From the NCBI RefSeq assembly GCF_018502385.1, contig NZ_CP075523.1, positions 2,170,001 through 2,234,000 of the forward strand: 64,000 nt of DNA. The letters run 5' to 3'. This stretch comes from Synechococcus sp. LA31. Lineage in GTDB: Bacteria; Cyanobacteriota; Cyanobacteriia; PCC-6307; Cyanobiaceae. Positions 17,341-27,127 of the stretch are shown piece by piece; the first letter of the stretch is position 1, and every line of letters starts with the position of its first letter. The translations under genes were made by a program, and so were the position numbers. The notes under the pieces are model-generated. The model saw only the letters and a program-made list of their open reading frames with translations. It was not told the DNA's origin and searched no databases.

Positions 17341-18690
17341 ATGGCCGCCGGGGGCACAGCCACAGGAGCCCGCCGTCTGCAGGCCTCATTGTTTCTGCTG
17401 GGCTGCTGCGCGGCCGGGGGGCTCCCCCATGCCCTGCCGGCGAGCCGGAGCCTTTGGCCGTCGGTGGCGCTCACGCTCCTGCTTGGTGCCTACGCGGTGC
17501 GAACGGTGTTTCTGCCGTTGCTCGGCCGCCCGGAAGCCAGCGATGAATCACAGGCCCTCACGAGCTGGCCGGCGGTGGATCTGGTGGTGGCCGCCCGTGA
17601 TGAGGAGGCGGTGATCGGCCGGCTGGTGGAGCGTCTGGCTGAGCTGAGCTACCCCACCGAGCAGCTGCGGCTCTGGGTGATTGACGACGGCAGTGAGGAC
17701 CGCACGCCCCAGGTGCTGGAGAGTTATCAGGGTCGTTATCCCCAGCTGCAGGTGCTGCGGCGCAGCCGCGATGCGGGTGGTGGCAAGTCTGGGGCGCTGA
17801 ATGCTCTGCTCCCCCAGTTGCAGGGCCGCTGGCTGCTGGTGCTGGATGCTGATGCCCAGTTGCAGCCCGATGGGCTTGAGCGGCTGGTGGCTTTTGCTGA
17901 GCGGGGCGGCTGGTCTGCGGTGCAGCTGCGCAAGGCGGTGGTGAACGCCGATCACAACTGGCTCACTCGCGCCCAGGCCATGGAGATGGCCCTTGATGCG
18001 GTGATTCAGCAGGGCCGCTTGCGCAGTGGTGGGGTGGTGGAGCTCCGAGGTAATGGCCAGCTGCTCCAGCGTGAGGTGGTGCTGGCCTGCGATGGTTTCA
18101 ATGAGGCCACGGTGACTGACGACCTCGACCTCAGCTTCCGCCTCCTCGTGCAAGGCCAGCCGGTTGGCCTGCTCTGGAATCCACCGATCCAGGAGGAGGC
18201 TGTGACCAGCCTGGTGGGGTTATGGCGGCAACGGCAGCGCTGGGCCGAAGGAGGCCTGCAGCGCTTTTTTGATTACTGGCCCCAGCTCACCGGCGCCTCC
18301 ACCAGCGGGGCACGCAAGCTGGATCTGAGCGGCTTTTTCCTGCTGCAGTACGCCTTGCCGGTGATGGCGGTGGCTGATCTGCTCACCAGCCTGTTGAGCC
18401 GCACGTCGCCGTTGATGTGGCCGCTGTCGTTTGTGGCGTTTGGCCTCTCTGGCGGCGCCATCTTGGTGGGGTGCTTGCGCCGCAGCGAAGGCCCTGCGCT
18501 ACCCAGCATGCATGTGCTCAACCTGGCTCTGGGGATCGCCTATCTGGGCCATTGGTTTGTGGTGATTCCTTACACCACCCTGCGCATGGCCCTGCTGCCC
18601 AAGCGTCTGGTGTGGGCCAAGACTCTGCATGTCGGCGCCGGCGACGCTCTCGCAAGTGAAGAGGCCGATCTCACCACGCAGGTGTCCTGA
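17341..18690 (+). CDS. mgdA: GT2 glycosyltransferase, probable monoglucosyldiacylglycerol synthase
   Basis: A 449-aa processive-type GT2 enzyme. Two hydrophobic segments precede the catalytic domain. The catalytic motifs are VDLVVAARDEEAV, VIDDGSEDRT, LDADAQL, the acceptor-site TVTDDLDLSF and the QRQRW motif. Three or four transmembrane helices close the protein. Length and topology match Sll1377 (MgdA), which makes glucolipid, the precursor of MGDG in cyanobacteria. A related GT2 of other function is possible, so the symbol is tentative. Convergent with dnaX. Confidence 0.75.
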   Translation: MAAGGTATGARRLQASLFLLGCCAAGGLPHALPASRSLWPSVALTLLLGAYAVRTVFLPLLGRPEASDESQALTSWPAVDLVVAARDEEAVIGRLVERLAELSYPTEQLRLWVIDDGSEDRTPQVLESYQGRYPQLQVLRRSRDAGGGKSGALNALLPQLQGRWLLVLDADAQLQPDGLERLVAFAERGGWSAVQLRKAVVNADHNWLTRAQAMEMALDAVIQQGRLRSGGVVELRGNGQLLQREVVLACDGFNEATVTDDLDLSFRLLVQGQPVGLLWNPPIQEEAVTSLVGLWRQRQRWAEGGLQRFFDYWPQLTGASTSGARKLDLSGFFLLQYALPVMAVADLLTSLLSRTSPLMWPLSFVAFGLSGGAILVGCLRRSEGPALPSMHVLNLALGIAYLGHWFVVIPYTTLRMALLPKRLVWAKTLHVGAGDALASEEADLTTQVS

Positions 18691-18712
18691 GGCGGGTGAT
18701 CGTCGAAGCTGT

Positions 18713-20500
18713 TTAGGCCGCCTGGCCGCTGTTGTTGCTCTGGATGTCTAGGTCGGGCAGAGGGCCATCGAGCTGCACCACTTCGCCATTGAAGAAGTCG
18801 GCTAGTCGCTTGGCCTGATCGTCGATCAGGGTGGTCTGCGCAGGGGGCTGCGCTGCGACCGGCTCCGGTTGTTGTGTAGGGGTTTGCGCAGGGGGTTGTG
18901 CCGCGGCGGGTTGTTGCTCTGGCTGTGGTTTCGGCAGTGGTGCGGGCGGCGCCACAGCTGCAGGTTGCCGTGGTGCCGGGGGCGGCGCGGGCAGCGGTGG
19001 TGGTGGTGGAGGTGGAGGTGCCCCGCCGGCTTCCAGCACCACTTGGCGCGGGCTGCCCAGGGTTGTGCTGACCGCTTTCTCCAGCAGGGGCATGCGGCTC
19101 TGCACCATGGCCATCCAATTGCCCGCCACTTGCACCACAGCCCGCTGCTGATCCAGCCGGGCCAACACGGCCTGCTGCGAGAGCAACATGCGCGTGGAGG
19201 GGAGCTCGAGGCCCGCCAGGATCTGCTGCCATAGCTCAGCGAGATCAGCACCGCCTGCCGGGCTGGCGACGTCCACCTTCGTGCTGGGAGGAGGAGGACG
19301 GTGCGGTTCGGTCGCTGGCGCGGGTGCAGCGGGCGGGACCACGGCTGCCGCAGGGGGGGCTGCCGCGATCGGTGTTGTGGCGGGCGCGGCTGCGGGGCTG
19401 GCTTGGGGTTCGGCCAGTAGGCCCAGCAGCAGCACTTCAAGCCAAAGGCGCGGTTGCACGCTTTGGCGCAGCTGCTGTTCGCTGCCCTTGAGCTGGGCTT
19501 GCCAGCGCAGCAGTGGAGCCTTGCCGATGCGCCGGGCTAGATCCGGCAGGCCGCCACGGAACTGCGGCGAGAAGCTGGTGAGCTCGAGCCGCTCGGGGGC
19601 CACACCGGCCAGCACCAGATCCCGCAGCAACCCAGCCAGGCCTTGCAGCACGGCGGAGGGTTCGCGGCCGCGCTCGAGCAGGGTGCGAATCGCTTCGATC
19701 AGGCCCAGCGGTTCTGCGGCGGCCAGGGATTCGGCCAGCTGCAGCAGCTCTTGCTCGGGCACAGCGCCCAGCAACTCCCATACCGCCTGCGGTTCCACCG
19801 GTGGCGGTAGCAGGCTCAGCTGATCGAGCAGGCTTTCGGCGTCACGGAGCCCGCCCTGGGCCCGCTGGGCCACTACATGCAGCGCCTCAGCGGTGATTTG
19901 GATCTGTTCCTGCGCGGCGATCCAGCCCAGATGCTGCTCCAGGGCATCGAGGGGAATGCGGCGGAAATCAAAGCGCTGGCAGCGGCTCAGGATGGTGGGC
20001 AGCACCCGCTGGGGGTCGGTGGTGGCCAGCACGAACACCACGCGCGGCGGCGGCTCCTCCAGCGTTTTGAGCAGGGCGTTGAAGGCGGCCGTGGAGAGCA
20101 TGTGGCACTCGTCCACCACATACACCTTCCAGCGGGCCTGCACCGGCGCAAAGCGGGAGCGTTCGATCAGCTCGCGGATGTTGTCGACGCCGGTATTGGA
20201 AGCGGCATCGATCTCGATCACATCGAGGGCGTTGCCGGCTGCGATGGAGCGGCACAGCTCACAGGTGCCACAAGGCTCCGGCGTTGGCCCATCGGCGCCG
20301 ATGCAGTTGAGGGAGCGCGCCAGGATGCGGGCGCTGGAGGTTTTGCCGGTGCCGCGTGGGCCGCTGAAGAGGTAAGCCGGTGCGATCCGGCCAGATCGCA
20401 AGGCGTTGCCGAGGGTGGCCGCAATCGCCTCCTGGCCCACCAGCTGATCGAAGCGCTGGGGCCTGTATTTGTGATGGAGGGGTTGATAGGCAGCCGGCAT
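18713..20500 (-). CDS. dnaX: DNA polymerase III subunit gamma/tau
   Basis: A 595-aa clamp-loader ATPase. The Walker A motif is GPRGTGKTSSAR at residues about 47-58, the zinc-binding Cys cluster CxxC...C is around PCGTCELC, Walker B is YVVDECHML, and the SRC sensor is TILSRCQRFDF. After residue about 370 the protein is a Pro/Ala/Gln-rich linker, including an eight-proline run, then a short tail. No intein is present, unlike in some other cyanobacterial DnaX proteins. It is the last gene of the run tig-clpP-clpX-LRAT-dnaX. Confidence 0.96.
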   Translation of the reverse strand: MPAAYQPLHHKYRPQRFDQLVGQEAIAATLGNALRSGRIAPAYLFSGPRGTGKTSSARILARSLNCIGADGPTPEPCGTCELCRSIAAGNALDVIEIDAASNTGVDNIRELIERSRFAPVQARWKVYVVDECHMLSTAAFNALLKTLEEPPPRVVFVLATTDPQRVLPTILSRCQRFDFRRIPLDALEQHLGWIAAQEQIQITAEALHVVAQRAQGGLRDAESLLDQLSLLPPPVEPQAVWELLGAVPEQELLQLAESLAAAEPLGLIEAIRTLLERGREPSAVLQGLAGLLRDLVLAGVAPERLELTSFSPQFRGGLPDLARRIGKAPLLRWQAQLKGSEQQLRQSVQPRLWLEVLLLGLLAEPQASPAAAPATTPIAAAPPAAAVVPPAAPAPATEPHRPPPPSTKVDVASPAGGADLAELWQQILAGLELPSTRMLLSQQAVLARLDQQRAVVQVAGNWMAMVQSRMPLLEKAVSTTLGSPRQVVLEAGGAPPPPPPPPLPAPPPAPRQPAAVAPPAPLPKPQPEQQPAAAQPPAQTPTQQPEPVAAQPPAQTTLIDDQAKRLADFFNGEVVQLDGPLPDLDIQSNNSGQAA

Positions 20501-20509
20501 GGCTGGAGG

Positions 20510-21181
20510 CTACTGGCCGCTCTCGAGCATGTGCTCCAGCCTCGCCTCCAGCTCCTCCACCTCGCTGAGTTGATCGGCCAGCTTCTGGGCAGCCAGCCGC
20601 AAGGTGGCATAGCGAGGGCTGTCCTGATCGCCGGTGCTCCAGCGTTGTTCTGCTTTGGTGAGTTCCGCTTCTAGGCGGTTTTGCAGCTTGAGCCGCAGCC
20701 CATCGAGCTGTTCGAGGCTGCGCTGGGCCAGGGCTTTGCCCTGCTCCAACTGGGCGTCGTTGAGGCGCAGACCCTGGCGCAGCAGCATGCGGGCCCCGCT
20801 GAACACCGCGGCGGGCACGAACTGTCCCAAGGCCAGGGCGCCGAGGCTGCCGGTGTGCAGCCAGTTCTCCACTTGTTCACTGCGGTGCCGGCCGGTTTTG
20901 CACCAGTGGGCGAAGTGCTCGCAGTTGTTGAACAGCAGGTTGTAGTTGTGCTCCCCCAGCCGGCTCATCGCCCGCCGCAGGGTCACACCCGGCGCTGAGC
21001 AGGCGCCTGGGGTGTAGGGCACCAGGCTCAAGGGCTGGCCGCGGCTGAAGTCCTGCAATGGGCTGCGCAGGATCTCCCGCCCTTCCAGGTAGTGGGCCAC
21101 CGTGCCGTCGCCCAGGTCGATGCCGTGGTGGTTAAACAGGCCGTGCTGACGCGGCACCTGTAGGTGATCAGCAGCGGCCAT
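20510..21181 (-). CDS. LRAT/NlpC-P60-like protein (lecithin-retinol-acyltransferase domain)
   Basis: A 223-aa product. The N-terminal half has the two diagnostic elements of the LRAT fold: a His in LFNHHGIDLGDGTVAHY and the catalytic Cys in NLLFNNCEHFAHWCKTG. A hydrophobic segment follows (LGALALGQFVPAAVFSGARM), and a long charged coiled coil runs to the C-terminus. LRAT-fold enzymes are thiol acyltransferases or phospholipases; in bacteria the substrate is generally unknown. It is 35 bases after clpX and 9 bases before dnaX. Confidence 0.85.
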   Translation of the reverse strand: MAAADHLQVPRQHGLFNHHGIDLGDGTVAHYLEGREILRSPLQDFSRGQPLSLVPYTPGACSAPGVTLRRAMSRLGEHNYNLLFNNCEHFAHWCKTGRHRSEQVENWLHTGSLGALALGQFVPAAVFSGARMLLRQGLRLNDAQLEQGKALAQRSLEQLDGLRLKLQNRLEAELTKAEQRWSTGDQDSPRYATLRLAAQKLADQLSEVEELEARLEHMLESGQ

Positions 21182-21216
21182 AGCGAGCGTTCTGCGCGAT
21201 CAGCGCGGCGGGGCGA

Positions 21217-22569
21217 TCAGGCGGTTTCCTGCTGCACCTGGTCGCTGCCGGGCAGGGGCAGCACCTTGGCCTTGGTGCGTTCTTCCACCAGCTCCCGGGT
21301 CACGGTGAAGGTTTTGGTGCTCTTGTCGGATGGCAGGTCGTACATCAGATCGAGCATCAGCTCTTCCACGATGCCGCGCAGGGCGCGGGCGCCGGTTTTG
21401 CGGCGGTGGGCTTCAGCGGCGATCGCTTCCACAGCGCCCGGTTCGAAATCGAGCCGCACCTCGTCCATGCTCAGCAGCGTCTGGAACTGCTTCACCAGGG
21501 CGTCGCGCGGTTCGGTGAGGATCGCCTCCAGAGCTCGGGTGTCGAGAGGCTCCAGCACGGCGCTCACTGGAAGGCGGCCGATGAATTCCGGGATCAACCC
21601 GTATTTCACCAGGTCATCGGGCTCGAGGTGGCGCAGCACGTGGGCGGCCTGTTGATCCTTGCCCTGGCGATTGCGGCTGCGGCCGCCTTCGGGGATGAAG
21701 CCGATGGCATTGCGGCCCATGCGGCGTTGCACCACATCCTCCAGACCCACAAAGGCGCCGCCGCAGATGAACAGGATCTGGCTGGTGTCGATCTGGATGC
21801 AGTCCTGGTAGGGATGCTTGCGGCCCCCCTGTGGCGGCACGTTGGCCACGGTGCCTTCCAGCAGCTTGAGCAGCGCCTGCTGCACCCCTTCGCCCGATAC
21901 GTCGCGGGTGATTGAGGGGTTCTCGCTCTTGCGAGCGATCTTGTCGATCTCGTCGATATAAATGATGCCCCGCTGGGCTTGATCCACATCCAGATCTGCC
22001 TTCTGCAGCAGCCGCAACAGGATGTTCTCCACGTCTTCCCCCACGTAGCCGGCTTCGGTGAGGGTGGTGGCATCGGCCACGGCGAAGGGCACGTCGAGCA
22101 GTTCGGCCAGCGTCTGGGCAAGCAGCGTCTTGCCGCAGCCGGTGGGGCCGATGAGCATGATGTTGCTCTTGTGCAGGCGTGTGGCGGTTTCGCTGGCTTC
22201 GCCTTTGCCATCGCCCTGCCAGGCCAGGCGCTTGTAGTGGTTGTACACAGCCACCGACAGCACCTTTTTGGCTTCCTCCTGGCCCACGACCTGGGCATCG
22301 AGATGCGCCTTGATCTCCTGGGGTTTGGGGATCTCGGCGAGTGTGGGTGCGGGCTTGCTGCTCTTCTTGGCTGACGTCTTGCCTTTGGCCTCGGCGGGCT
22401 GACGGGCGCTGCCGCCATGGCCATCCACCAGCTCCTCATCAAGGATCTCGTTGCAGAGATCGATGCACTCGTCGCAGATGTAAACGCCGGGACCGGCGAT
22501 CAGCTTGCGCACCTGGTCCTGCGACTTCCCGCAGAACGAACACTTCAGGTGGGCATCGAATTTGGGCAT
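21217..22569 (-). CDS. clpX: ATP-dependent Clp protease ATP-binding subunit ClpX
   Basis: A 450-aa AAA+ unfoldase. The N-terminal zinc finger ([11 protein letters not shown] ... CDECIDLC) recruits adaptors and substrates. The Walker A motif is [12 protein letters not shown], Walker B is [10 protein letters not shown], and the pore loop GYVGEDVE is present. ClpX feeds unfolded substrates to ClpP, whose gene precedes it by 103 bases. A variable, Lys/Ser-rich insert separates the zinc finger from the AAA+ domain. The pairing with tig and clpP is the classical order. Confidence 0.97.
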   Translation of the reverse strand: MPKFDAHLKCSFCGKSQDQVRKLIAGPGVYICDECIDLCNEILDEELVDGHGGSARQPAEAKGKTSAKKSSKPAPTLAEIPKPQEIKAHLDAQVVGQEEAKKVLSVAVYNHYKRLAWQGDGKGEASETATRLHKSNIMLIGPTGCGKTLLAQTLAELLDVPFAVADATTLTEAGYVGEDVENILLRLLQKADLDVDQAQRGIIYIDEIDKIARKSENPSITRDVSGEGVQQALLKLLEGTVANVPPQGGRKHPYQDCIQIDTSQILFICGGAFVGLEDVVQRRMGRNAIGFIPEGGRSRNRQGKDQQAAHVLRHLEPDDLVKYGLIPEFIGRLPVSAVLEPLDTRALEAILTEPRDALVKQFQTLLSMDEVRLDFEPGAVEAIAAEAHRRKTGARALRGIVEELMLDLMYDLPSDKSTKTFTVTRELVEERTKAKVLPLPGSDQVQQETA

Positions 22570-22672
22570 CGAGCAGAAGCGGCGGTGCTGCGGGAGCGTC
22601 CTGGTGGGAGCGGGCTATGGGCCCGAAACCAGGATCAACTGGATCCGGCGTTTCGTCAGCCGTCCTTAAGGA

Positions 22673-23353
22673 TCAAACCGGGGAGTCGTCAGTGACGACG
22701 CGGTCGATCAGTCCGTATTGAACCGCCTCTGGCGGGGAAAGGAAGTAGTCGCGGTCGGTGTCTTCAGCGATCTTCTCCAGGGGCTGGCCGGTGTGCTCGG
22801 CCATCAGCCCGTTGAGGGTGTCTTTGAGGTAGAGGATTTCCTTGGCCTGAATCTCGATGTCCACCGCCTGGCCCTGGGCGCCGCCAAGGGGTTGGTGGAT
22901 CATGATCCGCGCGCTGGGCAGGGCCAGGCGTTTGCCCTTGGTGCCGCCGGAGAGCAGGAAGGCGCCCATCGAGGCCGCTAGGCCGTAGCAGATGGTCACC
23001 ACATCCGGCGCCACCTGCTGCATGGTGTCGTAGATGGCCAGGCCGGCCGTCACCGATCCGCCTGGCGAGTTGATGTAGATCTGAATGTCCTTTTCGGGGT
23101 CTTCAGCCTCGAGGAACAGCAGCTGGGCCACTAGCGCATCGGCTACCTGGTCGTCGATGCCGGTGCCCAGGAAGATGATTCGCTCGCGCAGCAGGCGCGA
23201 ATAGATGTCGAAGGCCCGCTCGCCCCGGCCCGATTGCTCCACCACAGTGGGCAGCACCCCCGGAGCAGCCACCGGCATGGAGGCGATGGTGGCTTCCGGG
23301 CGGCTGCCCAGCCAGCGGTTCTGGATCGGGTGTGGGGTGCTGGCGTTGATCAC
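22673..23353 (-). CDS. clpP: ATP-dependent Clp protease proteolytic subunit
   Basis: A 226-aa serine protease subunit. The catalytic Ser lies in [11 protein letters not shown], the His in [11 protein letters not shown] and the Asp in the DTDRDYF region. [11 protein letters not shown] lines the oxyanion region. All three catalytic residues are kept, so this is an active ClpP and not the inactive ClpR paralogue. Cyanobacteria carry several ClpP copies; this is the one linked to tig and clpX. An alternative start is the Met 25 residues in. Confidence 0.95.
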   Translation of the reverse strand: MINASTPHPIQNRWLGSRPEATIASMPVAAPGVLPTVVEQSGRGERAFDIYSRLLRERIIFLGTGIDDQVADALVAQLLFLEAEDPEKDIQIYINSPGGSVTAGLAIYDTMQQVAPDVVTICYGLAASMGAFLLSGGTKGKRLALPSARIMIHQPLGGAQGQAVDIEIQAKEILYLKDTLNGLMAEHTGQPLEKIAEDTDRDYFLSPPEAVQYGLIDRVVTDDSPV

Positions 23354-23391
23354 GCGGCCGGACTGCAGTCAGTCCGGCCAATCTATGGGGA

Positions 23392-24810
23392 TCAGGCCTC
23401 GGCAGCGGGCTCAGCCTTCTTGCTGCTGCCTTTCTTGGCGGCGGCTTTCTTGGGCTTCGCCTCGGCGTCGTCTGCAGCCTTCTCGGTGATGGTGGAGTTG
23501 CTCTCCAGCCAGCCCATCAGCTTTTCGCGCATCAGGTCTTCCTGAACGGCCTGGCGCAGGCGGGCGGGATCGATGCGGGAGCTGTCGCTGAAGCCTCGGC
23601 TCAATTCCTTCACCTTGGCCTCAATCTCATCGGCTGCCACTTCGATCTTTTCGGCGGTGGCCAGGGCCTTGAGGGCCAGGCTGCGCTTGAGCCGCTCCTC
23701 CGCTTCAGGGCGGGAGGTTTCGCGCAGGCTCTGGATCAGCTGCGGGGTAAACAGCTTCTTCACATCCATGCCCTGCTGGGCGAGCTGGCCGGCGGTCTGC
23801 TCCAGCAGCGAGATGATTTCCTCCTGCACCAGGGTTTCGGGCAGTTCCACCTCGAGCTGCTCGACAAGGGCCGCCAGCAGTGCGTCGTGCCGGTTGGATT
23901 CGTTGCGCCGCTGGGCGTCGTCCTTGAGGCGCTCCTCCAGATCGGCGCGCAGCTCAGCCAGGGTCTGCTTGTCGCTTGCCTGCTGGGCGAAGGCGTCGTC
24001 GAGCGCGGGAAGCTCACGGGTCTTCAGCTCGCTCAAGCTGATCTCGAAGCTGGCCTTACGGCCGGCGGAATCCTCCTGGGGGTAGTCCTCGGGGAACTGG
24101 CAGGCCACGGTTTTGCTGTCGCCGGGCTTCATGCCGATGATCCCTTCCACGAAGCCGGGGATCATGCGGCCGTCTTCCAGCTCCACTTCCATGGCCTCGG
24201 CGCTGCCGCCGCTGATGGCTTCACCGCTGTCGGCATAGGTGCCCGTGAAGCTGATGACGGCCACATCGCCGGCTTCGGCGGCACGCTTCTCCACGGGCAC
24301 CAGAGTCGCCAGCTGACGGCGCGACTGCTCGATCAGCTCATCGACGCGCGCTGGATCGAAGCTCACGCTTTCGGCTTCGGTTTTGAGGCCTTTGGTGGCC
24401 TTGAGGCTTGGAGTGGGTTCCACGTCCATCTCAAGGGTGAGGCTCAGCTCCTTGCCGGGTTCAAAGCGCTCCAGCAGTGCTTCGAAGCCCCCATCCACGC
24501 TGGGTTGGCCAATAGCAGGAATCTCGGCCTGCTTCATGGCGTCGCGGAACACGCTGTCCACCAGGTCTTCGAGGGCGGTGGCGCGGATGCGCACGGCCCC
24601 GATCTGCTGCACCAGCACGGCGCGGGGCACCTTGCCTTTGCGGAATCCCGGCAGCTTGATGGTGCGGCTCAGCTTGTCCACCGCCTGCTCATGGCTGGTC
24701 TGGGTGAGGCCAGCGGGCACGGCGATCTCCACAGCCATCCTGCTGCCGGGGCGAGGGCTAGTGCTCACCTGGAGCTCGGATTGGCTGGCTGTGGAGGTGG
24801 CAGGACTCAT
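23392..24810 (-). CDS. tig: Trigger factor (ribosome-associated chaperone)
   Basis: A 472-aa protein with the trigger-factor layout: an N-terminal ribosome-binding domain containing the signature [12 protein letters not shown], a PPIase domain ([18 protein letters not shown], then [14 protein letters not shown]) and a long helical chaperone domain. The C-terminal 30 residues are Lys/Ala-rich and probably disordered. It binds nascent chains at the ribosome exit. First gene of the tig-clpP-clpX operon, 39 bases ahead of clpP. Divergent from asd. Confidence 0.96.
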   Translation of the reverse strand: MSPATSTASQSELQVSTSPRPGSRMAVEIAVPAGLTQTSHEQAVDKLSRTIKLPGFRKGKVPRAVLVQQIGAVRIRATALEDLVDSVFRDAMKQAEIPAIGQPSVDGGFEALLERFEPGKELSLTLEMDVEPTPSLKATKGLKTEAESVSFDPARVDELIEQSRRQLATLVPVEKRAAEAGDVAVISFTGTYADSGEAISGGSAEAMEVELEDGRMIPGFVEGIIGMKPGDSKTVACQFPEDYPQEDSAGRKASFEISLSELKTRELPALDDAFAQQASDKQTLAELRADLEERLKDDAQRRNESNRHDALLAALVEQLEVELPETLVQEEIISLLEQTAGQLAQQGMDVKKLFTPQLIQSLRETSRPEAEERLKRSLALKALATAEKIEVAADEIEAKVKELSRGFSDSSRIDPARLRQAVQEDLMREKLMGWLESNSTITEKAADDAEAKPKKAAAKKGSSKKAEPAAEA

Positions 24811-24935
24811 GGATCGGCAGCAGGGCAGCCCGCAATCCTATGAACCGACCTGTAACGGGCTTCAGCTTCGGCGCGTCAGCCTTGCGCTGGCCGCGTATTG
24901 TTGGTCCTAAGAACAGCGACCTGAAGATCCGTGAA

Positions 24936-24959
24936 GCGAAAGCCCAGCATGGCTTTCGC
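24936..24959. promoter_or_regulatory. Perfect hairpin in the tig-asd intergenic region
   Basis: GCGAAAGCC (24936-24944) pairs exactly with GGCTTTCGC (24951-24959) across a 6-base loop. It sits in the 232-base gap between divergent tig and asd, about 85 bases before asd. No T-run follows on the plus strand, so it is more likely a leader structure or binding site than a terminator. Nothing else was recognised in this gap. Confidence 0.4.
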
Positions 24960-25042
24960 ACATCTCTTGGCAGATCCTTTCAGGCCATCGGGCAGCTGAC
25001 GCGTGACCCGCAGCTCCCTTCCTTCATCAACACACGATCCCG

Positions 25043-26119
25043 TTGACCAGCTCCATTCGCCCCCTGCCCCAGCGCCCCCTGCATGTGGCCGTTCTTGGTG
25101 CCAGCGGTGCCGTGGGCCAGGAGCTGTTGCTGCTGCTGGCTGAGCGCGGCTTTCCAGTGGGACGCCTCACCTTGCTGGCCTCCCCGCGTTCCGCCGGACA
25201 GCAGGTGGAGTGGAACGGACAGACCCTCACGATCGAGCCGGTGAGCGCTGACGCTTTCAACGGTGTGGATGTGGTGCTGGCCTCCGCCGGCGGCTCGGTG
25301 TCGAAGCAGTGGGCGCCGGTGGCTGCCGCTGCTGGTGCCGTGGTGATTGACAACTCCAGTGCCTTCCGCATGGATGCAGAGGTGCCGTTGGTGGTGCCGG
25401 AGGTGAACCCCAATGCCGCCTTTCACCACAGCGGGGTGATCGCCAACCCCAATTGCACGACGATCTTGATGACCTTGGCGCTGGCGCCACTGGCCGCCCG
25501 CCGGCCTCTGCGTCGGGTGGTGGTGAGCACCTATCAATCCGCTAGTGGCGCCGGTGCGCGCGCGATGGAGGAGCTGGCCAGCCTCAGCCGCACCGTGCTC
25601 GATGGAGGCACACCCGAGAGCAGCGTGTTGCCCTACTCCTTGGCCTTCAACCTGTTTTTGCACAACTCACCGCTTCAAGACAACGGCTATTGCGAGGAGG
25701 AGCTGAAGATGCTCAACGAAACCCGCAAGATCATGAATCTGCCCGATCTGCGGGTGTCCGCCACCTGTGTGCGGGTGCCGGTGCTGCGGGCGCATTCCGA
25801 GGCGATCAACATTGAGTTTGAGGAGCCTTTCCCGGTGGGTGAGGCCCGGGCACTGTTGGCTGAAGCTCCCGGTGTGGAACTCATCGAAGACTTCAGCGCC
25901 AACCGCTTTCCGATGCCCACCGATGTGACCGGTCGCGATGCGGTGGCTGTGGGTCGGATTCGCCAGGACCTCAGCTCGCCCAATGCCCTGGAGATTTGGC
26001 TTTGCGGTGATCAGATCCGCAAGGGTGCAGCCCTCAATGCCATCCAGATTGCAGAGCTGCTTTTGGATCCCGCCGCAGCCGTGGCTGCCGGTGCTGCACC
26101 GGCGGGAGCTGTGGCTTGA
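25043..26119 (+). CDS. asd: Aspartate-semialdehyde dehydrogenase
   Basis: A 358-aa enzyme that reduces aspartyl phosphate to aspartate semialdehyde for lysine, threonine and methionine synthesis. The NADP-binding motif is [12 protein letters not shown], the catalytic Cys lies in NPNCTTILM, and the later block [17 protein letters not shown] is present. The start is a TTG at 25043, with no ATG in frame before the Rossmann strand. The C-terminus is Ala-rich. It overlaps dapA, the next enzyme of the lysine branch, by 4 bases if dapA starts at its TTG. Confidence 0.96.
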   Translation: MTSSIRPLPQRPLHVAVLGASGAVGQELLLLLAERGFPVGRLTLLASPRSAGQQVEWNGQTLTIEPVSADAFNGVDVVLASAGGSVSKQWAPVAAAAGAVVIDNSSAFRMDAEVPLVVPEVNPNAAFHHSGVIANPNCTTILMTLALAPLAARRPLRRVVVSTYQSASGAGARAMEELASLSRTVLDGGTPESSVLPYSLAFNLFLHNSPLQDNGYCEEELKMLNETRKIMNLPDLRVSATCVRVPVLRAHSEAINIEFEEPFPVGEARALLAEAPGVELIEDFSANRFPMPTDVTGRDAVAVGRIRQDLSSPNALEIWLCGDQIRKGAALNAIQIAELLLDPAAAVAAGAAPAGAVA

Positions 26120-27042
26120 GCACCATGGCATCACCCCTGCAGCCCGGCGCCGCCTCCCCAGCTCCCTTCGGACGGGTGATCACGGCGATGGTCACACCCT
26201 TCGCTGCTGATGGTTCGGTGGATCTGGACTTGGCAGCACGGCTGGCCAGTCATCTGGTGGACCATGGCTCCGATGGCCTGGTGCTCTGCGGAACCACCGG
26301 TGAATCCCCCACCCTGAGCTGGGATGAGCAGCATCAGTTGTTTTCAGCGGTGAAGGCCGCTGTAGGTCAGCGGGCCAGTCTGATCGCGGGCACCGGCAGC
26401 AACTGCACCGCTGAGGCTGTGGAGGCCGTTGCTGAAGCTGCTGCCCTTGGCGCCGATGGAGCCCTAGTGGTGGTTCCCTATTACAACAAGCCTCCTCAGG
26501 AGGGCCTCGAAGCCCATTTCCGTGCTGTGGCAGCCGCCGCACCCCAGCTGCCTTTGATGCTTTACAACATCCCCGGCCGCACCGGCTGCAGCATCAGCCC
26601 CGACACCACGGCGCGGCTGATGGATCTGCCCAATGTGGTGAGTTTCAAGGCGGCCAGCGGCACCACCGAAGAGGTCACTGCTCTGCGGTCGCTCTGCGGC
26701 GAGCGTTTGGCCATCTACAGCGGCGACGATGCTCTGCTTTTGCCGATGTTGGCCGTTGGCGCTGTGGGTGTGGTGAGTGTGGCCAGCCATGTGGCTGGCG
26801 ATCAGCTTCAGCAGCTGGTGCAGGCCTTCCTCGCCGGCGATCACAGCACCGCCCTGGCTTTGCACGAACAGCTGCTACCGCTGTGTAAGGCGATGTTTTG
26901 CACCACCAATCCCATCCCCGTGAAAGCTGCCCTGGAGATCAGCGGCTGGCCGGTGGGTTCCCCAAGGCTTCCTCTCGTAACCGCTTCTAACGACGTGCGC
27001 GACCGACTCACTTCCGTTCTGGCAGCCCTGCGTCCTACCTGA
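26116..27042 (+). CDS. dapA: 4-hydroxy-tetrahydrodipicolinate synthase
   Basis: A 308-aa TIM-barrel enzyme condensing pyruvate with aspartate semialdehyde. Family motifs are VITAMVTPF at the start, [11 protein letters not shown], the substrate-tyrosine segment [10 protein letters not shown] and the Schiff-base Lys in [13 protein letters not shown] 26116 has a GGGAG about 8 bases upstream and overlaps the asd stop. ATG 26125 in the same frame is the alternative start. Likely translationally coupled to asd. Confidence 0.96.
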   Translation: MSTMASPLQPGAASPAPFGRVITAMVTPFAADGSVDLDLAARLASHLVDHGSDGLVLCGTTGESPTLSWDEQHQLFSAVKAAVGQRASLIAGTGSNCTAEAVEAVAEAAALGADGALVVVPYYNKPPQEGLEAHFRAVAAAAPQLPLMLYNIPGRTGCSISPDTTARLMDLPNVVSFKAASGTTEEVTALRSLCGERLAIYSGDDALLLPMLAVGAVGVVSVASHVAGDQLQQLVQAFLAGDHSTALALHEQLLPLCKAMFCTTNPIPVKAALEISGWPVGSPRLPLVTASNDVRDRLTSVLAALRPT

Positions 27043-27127
27043 CGCCAAGGCCCACTGGAGCCCTCTTGTTGTGTGCTCCCTCGATGTTTCCGTTCTGCTT
27101 CCGGCTGCGCCGGACCCCCTTTTCTGA

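Noticed and set aside
18713-20500. Possible programmed frameshift or intein in dnaX
   Set aside because: No A-run slippery site seen near the end of the AAA+ region and no intein blocks; the frame is continuous.
24840-25046. 68-aa plus-strand frame ending on the asd TTG start (TTGA overlap)
   Set aside because: No hydrophobic or domain pattern, lies across the tig-asd promoter region and contains the perfect hairpin; more likely a chance frame.
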